From NCBI GenBank assembly GCA_015146655.1, contig VKHL01000022.1, positions 62,001 to 126,000 on the forward strand: a stretch of 64,000 nt of DNA, given 5' to 3'. Below the pieces are notes generated by a model. The model made no database searches. It had not been told where the DNA came from and was given only the letters and a program-made list of their open reading frames with translations. The position numbers and the translations under genes were made by a program. This DNA comes from Ochromonas danica (Eukaryota > Sar > Chrysophyceae > Chromulinales > Chromulinaceae). Positions 45,335 to 55,795 of the stretch are shown piece after piece (the first letter of the stretch is position 1; every line of letters starts with the position of its first letter).

Positions 45335-48300
45335 ATGAATGGATCATCACCACCTATTGTGGATACTTCAGATTTAATTCGATTTGCATCAGTTGTTATT
45401 CGATTATCAACTAAAAAAGGATATCTTCTAGAAATTAAACGTAATGCTGAGATTGAAAAAGGCTTTTATTGTCTATTTGGTAATTTATTGTATTGTTTTG
45501 AGTCAGAACATGAAGGATCATTGAAAGGTTTGATATTTTTGGAATCCAGCACTTGCAAAATCTCCACCTCGGCTGTTATGACAGGAAGTAGTGGCAGTGG
45601 TAGTGGAGCAGTGTTGTCTATTTCAACGGTAGGAGGTAGAACGTTTAACTTAAGCATTGGACGTGGTAGTAGTGGTAGTGGTAGTGGTGGAGGAGATGTG
45701 ATGAGTGAGTTGTATGAATGGTTTCATGCTATTGAAGGGTCTAAACTTGTCAATATGAATCGTAAGATTGAAGATAGTGAGACTTCTTTAGTCTCATTAC
45801 GACATAAAGTAGATAATTTAGAAGAGATTCAAATGGAGAATGAAAGGTCTTATGTTGAGATGAAGAATGAGTTACGTGCTAGTCAAGATATTGTTGCATC
45901 TATGCAACAACAAGTACAACAACTCTCTACTGATAAGATGCATTTACAACAAGAGCTTAGAGCATTAGAATCAGAAAGATTGTTATTGTTAAAGTCACGT
46001 GGTGTGACACCAAAACGATTACCTCAATGGGCGACAACTGAAGATTCTCTTGAAGACTTACAGAAACTTGTTAAAGTATGGGTAGGTAGTTGGAATCTAC
46101 AAGGTCATGAACCATTTGCTGCTATGGAAAGAGATCGTGCAAAACGTTTATTGAAAACATTTATTCCAGCAGGATATGATATCTATATCATAGGATTACA
46201 AGAATGTGCTAGTGATAATGTCTTCGAGTCTATTGATGCTTTATTGGAACATGAAGGTTACCGTCGTCTTACTGGTTGTAGTGGTAAAGGGCAACACTCC
46301 CCACTACCTATGACTGCTACCTCTCAAGGAGATCCTTCACTCAATGAAATGTATAAACTTTATGGTCGAGGTAAAGTAACCACTTTCTTAACGACAATTA
46401 TCTATGTACGTAATAAATTAGCAAGTGATGTTCATATTTTGGGTATTGGTAATGAGATCTTTAGTGGAGGTAATGATTGTCAAGGAGCCTTAGCTATTGT
46501 AGTACGTGTCTTTGGTCGAGTCTTAGCCATTCTTAATAGTGAATTAGATGCCAAGAGTAATGATGTCCGACGAGATCAATATCAACATCTCTTTATGGAC
46601 TTAGGTAGTAAACTAGGTGAGCATGGATATCATCTCAATGAACAATTTCATCACATTTTATGGCTTGGAAACTTTAATCATCGATTAGTAGATACTAGTG
46701 GTAATCTCTTACCTGTTGAGACAGCTGTTACAATGTTAGAAGATGGACGTCTTCATAAGACTTTATTTGAAACACATGATGAATTAAATCGTGATAAGAA
46801 ACAACAATTAATCTTCTTTAATTTCCGTGAAGCATCTCCATATCCAAACTTCTTCCCAACATATCGTAAAATACGTAATCGTAATCCTGTTGATTATACT
46901 AAACCATCTTGGGTAAAGGATACATATTTCTTATCAGAGAAAGGATCATTTTTCAGTGGAGGAAAGATTAAAGAATATACACCAGGTTATGCTGATCGTA
47001 TTCTCTATTACTCTATGGTTGATTTAGCAGAAGATTTCTTACCTGAGGCTTTACCAGCTGATTTAGAAATTCTTCCAGAACGACGTGGTGGTAATGGATG
47101 TGATAACAATGACTTATCTAGAACGGTCATTGCTATTGATAATTATCGCTCTATTAATGATGGTGAAGGAATGATTATATCAGAACATTCTCCAGTGTTT
47201 TGTTCTTTCTTACTTCGTTTACAACATGATTATAATCCTTTACAATTACCTACCAAACCAACAGGAGGTGATATTAATAATTTATTAAATGCTCTAACTA
47301 TTCCTGAGACTCCACAGAGAGTCAAGAATGGAAATGAATCTACTGGTACGGTAGTGATGACTCCATCTACTCCCTCCAATAATAGCAAAGCAACTGGTCA
47401 AGGTCAGGGTCAGAGTCTTTGGGAGTGTTCTTCACCTAGTAATGACCTTCCTCCTCCTCCTAATTCTATTAGTAAGCAACCAGGACCTGCCAAACTTTCT
47501 CTTCTTCCTGTTGGAATATATCGTATTCGTCTCAGTGGGATGAAATTAATTTGGGGATTAAATGAGATTTCACCTGTTCGAGCTTCTCTTCTCTTCCCTT
47601 CACCTTTTGAATCAGCAGCAGGAGAACGCTTTGTTGACTTTGTCTCTGAACCTATTCGAGAAGTTAGTGGTAGTTTCAGCTCTCCTACAGCTGGAAATAA
47701 TACACCACAGAGGAATTCAAAGAAGATTCAACCTCCCACACCTACAGCAGCTAACACAGTGAAAAGTAAGTTGATTGACATAGATTGTGTTTGTATGCTA
47801 TGACATTGATTGATAACTGACTATTGTGTTTGATGTGACTAGATGTTCAATGGAGAAACACAGGTCCTTCAAAGACAGGAAGTTGTCTTTCCCTTGAAGC
47901 TGCTCGTTCTTTACAAGATTATCATGAATTAGGAACTTCTCTTCCACCTGTATTGCTTACATGGAGAGGAGAAGAACCATTAGATCGCCTTCATGTTGCA
48001 CTTAAGGTAATCTCATTCTCATTTATGAATATTGAGATGAAGTGCTTAGTAGTAATGTGTGTGTGTGTTGTATGGGGTGGGTAATTAGGTGTCTATGGTC
48101 ACTCAGACAATACGTGGTGCTAGAGCCTCATCTCATCCTCCAGGATATAAGAGTAATGGAAGTAACACTGGATCGGTGGACAGCGAAGATGACGATGTGT
48201 TAGTTGGCCATTGTGCACTCTCCTTGGAGCAATTGTGTAAAATTGCTGCTACTTCTCCTGGTGGGGCATGCAGTCTATCAGCAACTCGTCTCCTTGTCTC

Positions 48301-48391
48301 ACGTGGTCGACCAATGTATTGTGTTGATCCACAAAGCATGCAACGTGAATTAGTTAGCTTCCATTGCAAGATGGAGCTTGTATGTCAATAG
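45335..48391 (+). CDS. PH-domain inositol polyphosphate 5-phosphatase-like protein, probably catalytically altered
   Basis: Exons are 45335-47765, 47843-48006 and 48089-48391, 965 residues. An N-terminal PH-type domain (GYLLEIKRNAEIEKGFYCLF, YCFESEHEG) with Ser/Gly inserts is followed by a coiled coil (about 140-220) and a 5-phosphatase fold from VGSWNLQGHEPFA to SEHSPVF. The fold includes GLQECASD, TTFLTTIIYVRNK, QYQHLFMDLGSKL, FFPTYRKIR and ADRILYYS. Two core motifs deviate. The usual GDxNYR reads GNFNHR (about residue 445), and SDHxPV reads SEHSPV (about 616). The Asp in GDxN is a catalytic acid/base in this family, so loss of activity is likely but not certain. The C-terminal 290 residues include a possible C2-like or SKICH-like module (PVGIYRIRLSGMKLIWGLNE). 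Confidence 0.82.
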
Positions 48392-48668
48392 AGGAGGTCG
48401 ACTTGCAGGCACATATAGTCAACAGAAGTACAGTATTCATTGTTTTTAGTGTATGCTATGGTTTATATCATAATCCCATTTAACAAACTTCCAATCTGCA
48501 TGGCTTAAACAATGCAAATTGGAAGGTGTAGGTTAGTAAAATAGTGAAGCTAAGTAAAGTAAATTAAAGAGTGGAAGGATAAGAAGGAGAAGGATAACAC
48601 CAAACTACAACAATAAAACTGTTGGTTATAGTTATAGTTATTGTTATCATTCATATCAATTAGTGTAA
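48392..48668. other. Spacer between convergent 3' ends
   Basis: No gene is seen. CTTCCAATCTGCATGG...GCAAATTGGAAG around 48490-48525 is an imperfect hairpin. Confidence 0.4.
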
Positions 48669-48943
48669 TCAATCTTCTTCCTTGACTAAGTCATCCAAAG
48701 GTAATGATTCTTCAATGAGTGATGTTTCCAAGGAAGCAAGATAGTCAACAAGGAAGGTCTTCTCAAACCAAAGATACTTCTCTACTAGATATTGTAAAAC
48801 TAACTTTCCTAACCAGATCTTCAAAGCTAAAGGAATACTGACGATCTTGGACCAATGAGGATACTAACAACATAGAAGACATGACATTCGTTAGACTAAC
48901 ACAGATACACTGACGCACACACACACATACACATACACACATA

Positions 48944-49019
<76 letters not shown>

Positions 49020-49030
49020 NNNNNNNNNNA

Positions 49031-49117
<87 letters not shown>

Positions 49118-49834
49118 TTACATACTTACCGCTTGCCAAAATGTCTTCGAAACCAGAAATTTCTCAATTAACCCTGGGAATGAAATAAGATATCCAATAA
49201 CAAGACAACTTGAAAATAAGATCCAACGTACAATTGAGATCTTATCTAATAGCATGCCAACAAGATTAGCTTGTAGATTGGCATGAGATAGAAAGAGATC
49301 ATGACGAAAAGCTTGTCGACAAGTTGGACAAGTTGTCCATTGATTTGGTTCTTTTCTACGTAACTTATTTAATACTTGAAATTGTACCCATTTTTGTGAT
49401 CCAGTACATCCACATGGTGCAACACAGAGACTACCTGGTGGAGCAGGTCCTAACGTCACTCGACATTCAATTGGATGACTTTCTGTGCTAATAGCAACAT
49501 GTGCTTTCAATGACGACTCGTCATCCGAAATACTGTCTTGTTGTCCGAGGATTGGATGTGTTGGTTCACGTCCTATTGAGATTTTCTTACTATGTAAGAA
49601 GTCAATAATATCTCTTTGTGCTGATGTAACAGCAGTTTGTTCTTTTTGTAAATATCGGATTAAATCAATTGTTGTTGTTGTTGTTGTGGTATGAATAGTA
49701 GAAGCATTGTGAAGGGTAGGATAGAATGCAAGGAAGAAGAAGAAGAAAGGGATAAAGAAGGCTATCATTTCTTTCTTGATAAGTGATGATGCTATCATAT
49801 CGTTTATGCAATAGAATGCAAAGCAATCAATCAA
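48669..49834 (-). CDS. RING-CH (MARCH5)-like multi-pass membrane protein
   Basis: Exons are 49130-49834 and 48669-48863, about 300 residues (a Met at 49798 is an alternative start). After a hydrophobic N-terminus (MIAFFIPFFFFFLAFYP) and a Ser/Thr linker comes ECRVTLGPAPPGSLCVAPCG, CTGSQKWVQFQVLNKLRRKE and WTTCPTCRQAF. The order (C near the start, PCGCxG, K-W-V, C-x-x-C) is that of a RING-CH domain, but the first C-x-x-C and the central His are not evident (VQF where VH is usual), so zinc binding may be partial. Hydrophobic stretches follow (ISIVRWILFSSCLVIGYLIS). MARCH-type ligases sit in mitochondrial or ER membranes. The intron 48864-49129 is almost entirely (CA)n with an N gap, so its length is unknown. 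Confidence 0.6.
48914..49115. repeat. (CA)n microsatellite with an assembly gap
   Basis: About 200 bp of CA repeat with TACA variants at the low end, interrupted by ten N at 49020-49029. The gap marks an unresolved repeat length rather than a biological feature. It sits in the intron of the RING-CH-like gene. Confidence 0.98.
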
Positions 49835-49880
49835 TCAATGCTGTGTGATGACAACAAACCCATCGATCTCATCACCGCAG

Positions 49881-49927
49881 CCTCCTCTTAAGTTAACTAT
49901 TAACTTAACAAGGAATGTTAACTTAAT
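49881..49927. promoter_or_regulatory. Candidate bidirectional promoter element (CTTAAGTTAA, inverted pair)
   Basis: CCTCCTCTTAAGTTAACTAT is followed by TAACTTAACAAGG and GTTAACTTAATAGG, so the core occurs in both orientations within 47 bp. It lies between the divergent RING-CH-like gene (start 49834) and the cysteinyl-tRNA synthetase (start 49937). Upstream copies of the same consensus are at 4271 and 18271. Confidence 0.45.
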
Positions 49928-49936
49928 AGGAATGAA

Positions 49937-51853
49937 ATGCCTGAATGCAATCATGAGAACAAAATAAAAGGAAGTAATATGATGATAATTAAACGACGAT
50001 TAATCCCTTCTCTCTTGTCTACTACTATTGGTAGTAGTAGTAGACGTTATCAAATCACACCACTCCTTTCCTTTTCCACTACTACTACCACTAACACCAA
50101 CAATCATCATACTTCTCATACTAGTGGTACAAGTCCTCATCCTATCGTACATATTCGAAGTAGTTTAAAAGCACATGAAAACAGACTTATTCCTTTACTC
50201 CCTCAATCAAAACAACCTCTTACCTGGTATGCCTGTGGTCCTACTGTCTATGATGTTGCTCATCTTGGACATGCACGAAATTATGTTACCACTGACATAT
50301 TAAGACGTATTCTAGTCCATCATTTCCATTATCAAGTCAACTTTGTCTTAGGTATGACAGATGTTGATGATAAGATTATTCGTCGTGGTAAAGAAGCGAA
50401 TTGTTTAGAATTATCACATTTTCTGTATTTTGCACGAAAATATGAAAATGAATTTTTCCGTGATATGGATCATCTCTTAGTTAATCGTCCATCAGCTGTA
50501 TTAAGAGTAACAGAACATATTCCAGAGATTATAAACTTTATACAACGACTCATTGATCAAGGATTTGCTTATACTACAAGTGATGGTGTCTATTTCAAAT
50601 TCTCTGCTTTACCTAAGACATATAATCCAAATAAATTTGGTAATCTACCTGATGTAGAACTTGATACTGAAGGAAGAGGAGGAGAGCATGATAAACAAGA
50701 TCCACGTGACTTTGCTCTATGGAAGGCATCCCCAGAGAGTGAAGTGGTAGGATGGAAGTCTCCCTTTGGCTATGGTCGACCAGGTTGGCATATTGAATGC
50801 TCTGCTATGACACATGCTTACTTTGGAGAACATCTTGATATTCATAGTGGAGGAATAGATCTTAAATTTCCACATCATACCAATGAGATCTTACAAAGTG
50901 AATGTCATAATTGTCATGCTTCTCATGAAGTAGTAGGAGAGAAAGAATGGGTTAAAGCTTGGATTCATACAGGACACTTACATATTGAAGGAAGAAAGAT
51001 GTCAAAGAGTTTAAAGAACTTTATTAGTATTGATGATTATTGGCAAAGTCAGTTAACATCTTCACCAGCAGAAGACTTTCGATTGTTTTGTTTACATCAT
51101 AAATATTCTGCTTTATTAACCTATACACCTAAGCATATTGAATTAGCTGAACAATATCGTAAGAAGTTATTAGACTTCTTTGCAATGATTCAAGTCATTC
51201 AAACTACTATAGAAGCAACAACAATAACAACAACTACTACTAACAATGGTCAAGGTGATAATATCAGAAGAATGTTCTCTTGTAAACCAAGTCCATCCTC
51301 TCGTGCTTTAATGGAAATGTTAATACAAACAGAAGTTAAAGTGACAGAAGCATTAGCAAATGATTTTGATACTCCAACAGCTTTAATCCTTGTGAATCAA
51401 TTGCTAACAGAAGGTCAAAAGTATATTATTGACTTAAGACAACAAGTTTTCCATCAGATTCGTGAAGAAGAAGGAGTAGAAATGGAATGGTTGGCTATTG
51501 AACCTCTCAAAGCAGTAGAGGGTTACATTCGTACTCTATTTAGTCATTCTTTTGGAATTCCTCTTTATCAAGAGAGTACTGTTGGTGGAGGCAGTGATGC
51601 TGTCCTGTCGAAGGATAACAATGACAATGCTTTCATTGATGCTGCTGTGGATTTTCGAAGTAGAATACGTGCGATGGCAATTCATGGATTAAAAGCACTC
51701 AAGACCAAGGCTAACAAGTCTGTAGAAGAAGAGCAACTATACAAGCAACTCTTACAGGAGTGTGATGTAGCTCGTGACCGTATGTTGAAAGAAGGGAAAG
51801 TGAAAGTGGAAGACTTAGGAGTTGGTCAAGGGAAATGGTCCCGTGATCTATGA
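49937..51853 (+). CDS. CARS2: Cysteinyl-tRNA synthetase, probably organellar
   Basis: Intronless, 638 residues from the first ATG. A class I synthetase that charges tRNA-Cys. Landmarks are TWYACGPTVYDVAHLGHARN (HIGH-type motif HLGH and zinc-ligand Cys), FVLGMTDVDDKII, GRPGWHIECSAMTHAYFGEH (second zinc Cys/His set), DIHSGGIDLKFPHHTNEI and KMSKSLKNFI (KMSKS). The C-terminal part matches the bacterial-type enzyme and is short compared with the long cytosolic eukaryotic form. The N-terminal MMIIKRRLIPSLLSTTIGSS, followed by RR and a Thr/Asn-rich tract, looks like a mitochondrial or plastid targeting peptide; translation may start there (49979 or 49982) rather than at 49937. A short overlapping upstream frame begins a few bases before. 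The enzyme may serve more than one compartment. Confidence 0.93.
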   Translation: MPECNHENKIKGSNMMIIKRRLIPSLLSTTIGSSSRRYQITPLLSFSTTTTTNTNNHHTSHTSGTSPHPIVHIRSSLKAHENRLIPLLPQSKQPLTWYACGPTVYDVAHLGHARNYVTTDILRRILVHHFHYQVNFVLGMTDVDDKIIRRGKEANCLELSHFLYFARKYENEFFRDMDHLLVNRPSAVLRVTEHIPEIINFIQRLIDQGFAYTTSDGVYFKFSALPKTYNPNKFGNLPDVELDTEGRGGEHDKQDPRDFALWKASPESEVVGWKSPFGYGRPGWHIECSAMTHAYFGEHLDIHSGGIDLKFPHHTNEILQSECHNCHASHEVVGEKEWVKAWIHTGHLHIEGRKMSKSLKNFISIDDYWQSQLTSSPAEDFRLFCLHHKYSALLTYTPKHIELAEQYRKKLLDFFAMIQVIQTTIEATTITTTTTNNGQGDNIRRMFSCKPSPSSRALMEMLIQTEVKVTEALANDFDTPTALILVNQLLTEGQKYIIDLRQQVFHQIREEEGVEMEWLAIEPLKAVEGYIRTLFSHSFGIPLYQESTVGGGSDAVLSKDNNDNAFIDAAVDFRSRIRAMAIHGLKALKTKANKSVEEEQLYKQLLQECDVARDRMLKEGKVKVEDLGVGQGKWSRDL

Positions 51854-52362
51854 GTAAACTAACTAGACTATGTTTTCTAACTTTCGTTCATGATAACAGT
51901 TTCGTTCACTCTGATGACTGTACATGTTGCAAAGTGTCATGCATAGTCTCAATAGTGCAGACAGTTTAACCACCAACAACCCGTCATATATCATCACCAC
52001 CATTTTCCACATGAAAGGCGTGACCTCTGTCATCATCTCCACTAGACCAGCTATCCTCCGTCTCTATCTCACCTTCCAGTTCTTGTTGTGTTGTAACAAT
52101 AGTTTAGAACATGTTTCTTCTCATATGGAGGGGACTAGACTAGCGTATTGCAACACAATAAGCGAAATAGAAATAGTTTCAGTCAGCCAATAGTCCACTG
52201 TGACTTCTTAGTCCCCTGCTGCACACTAATGACTTCATGTCATTCATTCTCCTGTATTGATAGTATTGATTGATAATCATATGATAGAACAGAACCTAAG
52301 CCAAAAGAAATAACATTACTTGTCATAACATATCGATTCCCCTTTGCAAGAAAGAGAAGAAA
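51854..52362. other. Spacer between tandem plus-strand genes
   Basis: No gene is identified. An open frame at 51924-52193 (89 codons) has no recognisable features and is probably incidental. Confidence 0.45.
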
Positions 52363-53064
52363 ATGGGAACTAAACAATCACTACCAGCATGGAATTGTGA
52401 GATTTGTCTGTCTAAAGATCAACACTGCCTCTGCTCCCATCAAGTTGATCCAGAAGGTCACCTCAAGCAGCACCTAATTGAAATAAAAGGGTGGCGAGAA
52501 AGCCGAGTTGAAAAAGCAATTGCTGCTTATGCCGAGTTTCTCACTCTGCTGATCACATCTGGAGACGATCTTTCTCCTACCGATGAGATCGATAAAGTGT
52601 GGCATGCTCATATTCTCCACACTCGAGACTATGAAGCATTCAATATCAAGTATTCTCCTGGGAAGAAACTCCATCATGATCCCTTGAGATCTTTGGATCA
52701 AGATGCTCGTAAATTCCGAATTAACAACACGCAAAGAGTTTATAAATCTATTTTGGGTCGTGAGAGACCTAAAGGCAAAGCTTGGAAGTTTTATACTTGG
52801 AAGTATAAATTGCCATGTCGACAAAGAACTACGACCATAAGAGTGATAAATATTATCTCTGGTCGAACAAGGAAACTGAAAGTGAGTCCTGAAGATTCTG
52901 TGGAAGATCTGAGAGTTTTGATCTATCTCCGTGAAGAGATTCCTCTTGACCAACTTAATTTGATTTATAATGGTGTACGGATGTATGGTGATATGACTTT
53001 GGAAAGCTATGGCATAGGTGAAGGTTCTACGGTTGAGTATGCTAAGACGCAATATGAAAGTTGA
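52363..53064 (+). CDS. GRDP/DUF1399-like domain fused to a ubiquitin-like domain
   Basis: Intronless, 233 residues. The N-terminus MGTKQSLPAW has a Gly-2 that could be myristoylated (G-x-x-x-S). A Cys-rich start (WNCEICLSKDQHCLCSHQVD) is followed by RVEKAIAAYAEFLTLLITSG and PTDEIDKVWHAHILHTRDYE, the D-x-x-WHxH...Y motif found in plant glycine-rich-domain (DUF1399) proteins, and PLRSLDQDARKFRINNTQRV. The last 85 residues (TTTIRVINIISGRTRKLKVS, EDSVEDLRVLIYLREEIPLD, QLNLIYNGVRMYGDMTLESY) form a ubiquitin-like fold that lacks a terminal Gly-Gly, so it is not a conjugated modifier. The combination suggests an adaptor for membrane-associated ubiquitin signalling, which is inference only. Confidence 0.75.
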   Translation: MGTKQSLPAWNCEICLSKDQHCLCSHQVDPEGHLKQHLIEIKGWRESRVEKAIAAYAEFLTLLITSGDDLSPTDEIDKVWHAHILHTRDYEAFNIKYSPGKKLHHDPLRSLDQDARKFRINNTQRVYKSILGRERPKGKAWKFYTWKYKLPCRQRTTTIRVINIISGRTRKLKVSPEDSVEDLRVLIYLREEIPLDQLNLIYNGVRMYGDMTLESYGIGEGSTVEYAKTQYES

Positions 53065-53902
53065 TCATTCTTGTTTATAAAAAGATCATATTTATGAAAG
53101 ATAGGGACCAGTTAACACCCTTGGCTTGTTTACACATTAGCAAGCAATGCTCTGATAGCAGTATAGTACTTTGATGTTAGCATTCATATTCTGTGTGAAG
53201 TGTAGTTCTGGAGAACTCTTTAGGTACTAATGTTTTAGCAAATTCTCGACAAGTTGATATAAACAAACTGCATTTGCATTTGAAGTTCTTTCATCCAATT
53301 CTACTGAAGATGATGTCCAGCACGGACCTGCACCAATGCTCCGGTGATGAAGAGATTGAAGCGGAGTTGCACGTAGAAAGCTTTTTCTTTGAGACTTTCA
53401 TTCTGAATAGGAAAATCGTTTGAAGTCCGACACTACAAAATACATGCAAGCCGTCGAATCCGTCCGCATGAATTTCAAAGAGTTTCACATAAATTATCAT
53501 TCCTACCGTGCTTCTCGGGATAGCATATTTCAATCTCGTTCGTTACTCTGTGTGACATACAATCACGCGTGGTATCTCAACACAAATATAGTGTTGACTT
53601 GGTAATATGAAAATTGGCTCACGAGACATATTCCAGACGCTGTCTCTCATTTCAGCAACATTGACATCCGTTGGTCACCAGAGAAAGTTTAATCAATATA
53701 AATTCGAACAAGCTGTTACGCCGAATCACTCCCAACAACATTTCGCTTTGAATCATCATCCTATCATGTTCATTCTATATATCATATTGGCAGCTGACTT
53801 TCTGCTCAGCCGTGTTAATTGTACAATCTCTTTGTAAACGTTAACCCTCCCCCACAGTCCATTCCTTACCATTTCAAGATCATTTTAACGTCTTGGACTT
53901 GA
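53065..53902. other. 838-bp spacer between convergent genes
   Basis: Nothing gene-like is supported. Short frames on both strands (53291-53533, 53420-53605, 53607-53837) show no family pattern. Confidence 0.45.
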
Positions 53903-55336
53903 CTATTCACTTTTGATCATGTGGCGGATCGATCCCACCCCCAAGGCTCCACTCTCATCTGTCTTCCATCCATGCAATTTGATTGTGGACCAATGCTCAT
54001 CACACCGCTTCTTGCTTTTCATCCCCAACTCTGATATGATTGCTTGATACTTATCTTCCACAGATATATATCTTGCCGCTTTAACTTCATGATCAAGATA
54101 GCAGCCAATCATATAGGCTCGCACCACATCCTCCTCACTGGTCTGTGCTTCCAGACAAATTGTTATTCGTCCTGACTCCGTCAGACCAATAATAAACGGA
54201 TCGTCTCGCCAGACCTCGAAAAGTGCTTTGGCTTGCTTGCATTGTGTTAAACTATGCACCATCTCTTGAAATGACGCACCAATCTTTGGAGCTGTAGAGG
54301 ATAGCCACAAGGGAAGAAGAAGAGATTCCATAGACGCGATTCTTTGAGGGGATAGGTCAATTTCATCCAAATGATCTTCATTATTGCAAAGGATATCAAC
54401 GATCAATCTAGCACGTTGAGGGTTGATAGTATGAAAGACCAAGACCTTAACCAGTCGATAGTTGGCATATTGGTGAAGAAGTAGCAAAGCTATGAATGTT
54501 GTCCATGTTAGAACAGCACTTTCTCCTACAGCCTGTGCTAGCCACATGCCAAACAAGAGTCCAATTAACGCAATAGCAGTCTCTTGTGTACTTTCCTTGG
54601 CGGAGACATCCGCTAGGTGACCTTGTAGTGCGAAATGAGAAGAGATTCGAGTCTTCGTAGCACCTGCAATTAGTCCACATCCAGCTTTACTAATAGTACT
54701 CACTAGGATAGTCACGATATAAAGCCTTCGATCTTCCAAGGCAGAGAGCAAGTCTAACGTGAGAGCTAAATTGTTAAGACAGTCTGCTAGGAGACGCCAT
54801 TCCTTTGTATAGACTTCAAAGGAAGACGAATAGAAGTAAGCAATGAAGAGTCCACCAATCATACCGCATCCATCACGTAAAACCCATGTCATAGCAGCTG
54901 ATAATGGTGTAGCAGTTGATGATCCTACCCCAATACCAGCTAAGACAGATCGTGTAGTGAGAACAGCACGTAAATAAGATGATAAGCCTTGTAAGGCATC
55001 CCAGGCTTGATATTGAAGATATTCTGGTCTGACTGAGTGAGGATAACCCGCAGGTAGGAAGGTCTCAGTGAGGATCTGAGTCAGACATTGCCATTGTATT
55101 TGCCAGGAATTCTCTTGAATTGGATGACGTTTTGTTAGGAAATGATGATCTTCATGGAGATGATAGATAGAATGATTACTTTGTCCATCTTCTTCTTGAA
55201 GGATAAAGAGAGCACTCTTTCTTTCATTTCCTTCATTCTCTTCCTTCATCATCATTCTCATAGACAATAGATAGCACGGTGAGTGATAACTAATAAGTAA
55301 CGTTAATATGATATCATCCAAAGGCGAACTTGTCAC
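53903..55336 (-). CDS. RUS family (DUF647) membrane protein
   Basis: Intronless, 477 residues. The core is a DUF647/Root-UVB-sensitive protein: TETFLPAGYPHSVRPEYLQY, QAWDALQGLSSYLRAVLTTR, VLAGIGVGSSTATPLSAAMT, WVLRDGCGMIGGLFIAYFYS, EWRLLADCLNNLALTLDLLS, GATKTRISSHFALQGHLADV and SAKESTQETAIALIGLLFGM. The PxGYPxSVxxxYxxYxxWD motif is diagnostic. Plants have several (RUS1-6) and animals have one (C16orf58/RUSF1). Plant RUS1/RUS2 act in plastid UV-B and vitamin B6 responses; the general molecular role is unknown. The first 75 residues are poorly conserved, and internal Met codons near 55260 are alternative starts. Several hydrophobic segments fit a membrane protein. Confidence 0.92.
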   Translation of the reverse strand: MTSSPLDDIILTLLISYHSPCYLLSMRMMMKEENEGNERKSALFILQEEDGQSNHSIYHLHEDHHFLTKRHPIQENSWQIQWQCLTQILTETFLPAGYPHSVRPEYLQYQAWDALQGLSSYLRAVLTTRSVLAGIGVGSSTATPLSAAMTWVLRDGCGMIGGLFIAYFYSSSFEVYTKEWRLLADCLNNLALTLDLLSALEDRRLYIVTILVSTISKAGCGLIAGATKTRISSHFALQGHLADVSAKESTQETAIALIGLLFGMWLAQAVGESAVLTWTTFIALLLLHQYANYRLVKVLVFHTINPQRARLIVDILCNNEDHLDEIDLSPQRIASMESLLLPLWLSSTAPKIGASFQEMVHSLTQCKQAKALFEVWRDDPFIIGLTESGRITICLEAQTSEEDVVRAYMIGCYLDHEVKAARYISVEDKYQAIISELGMKSKKRCDEHWSTIKLHGWKTDESGALGVGSIRHMIKSE

Positions 55337-55795
55337 GAGGAGGGAAAAGTCTACAATTTGGAGATAATTCTCACATAATTTGAATTATTTCGCTATACTA
55401 CCACTTGAACCTGTTAATCTCTTACAATCATATTCATTCATAGTAATAATAGAATTATTAATGATTATTTAGATCAAGTTAACACAGTTCATATTAGTTT
55501 CTACACCAATAAATTGCCTAGCTTCGTATATTTCTTTGTGTTGTGTTCCAACAGCACAGAGCATTCGTGATACTCGTACAGTATACTAGTACAGTGCTCA
55601 CAGCACAGTGTGTGGGGCAGTGATCAATTGACAAGACAAAGAGGCAGAAGACTGCTACTACTACTACTACTTGCTAACCTTAGCTATCTTCTGCTTTTCA
55701 TAGATCATTATCCTTTCTTAATCCTCCTCCTTCTCTCCCTCTCTCTCTTTCACTCCTCCTCTCTCTTTTCTTTTCCAGACATCGTGTGAAGAAAG
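55337..55795. promoter_or_regulatory. Divergent spacer
   Basis: Between the RUS gene (minus) and the 55796 gene (plus). It contains AGATCAAGTTAACACAG near 55471 and a long C/T-rich run (55725-55780) ending TTTTCTTTTCCAG. That run could be a 3' splice site of a 5'-UTR intron of the plus-strand gene. Confidence 0.4.

Noticed and set aside
53291-53837. Several short frames between the GRDP-like and RUS genes
   Set aside because: Unrelated to each other and to known families, with no splice-compatible arrangement.
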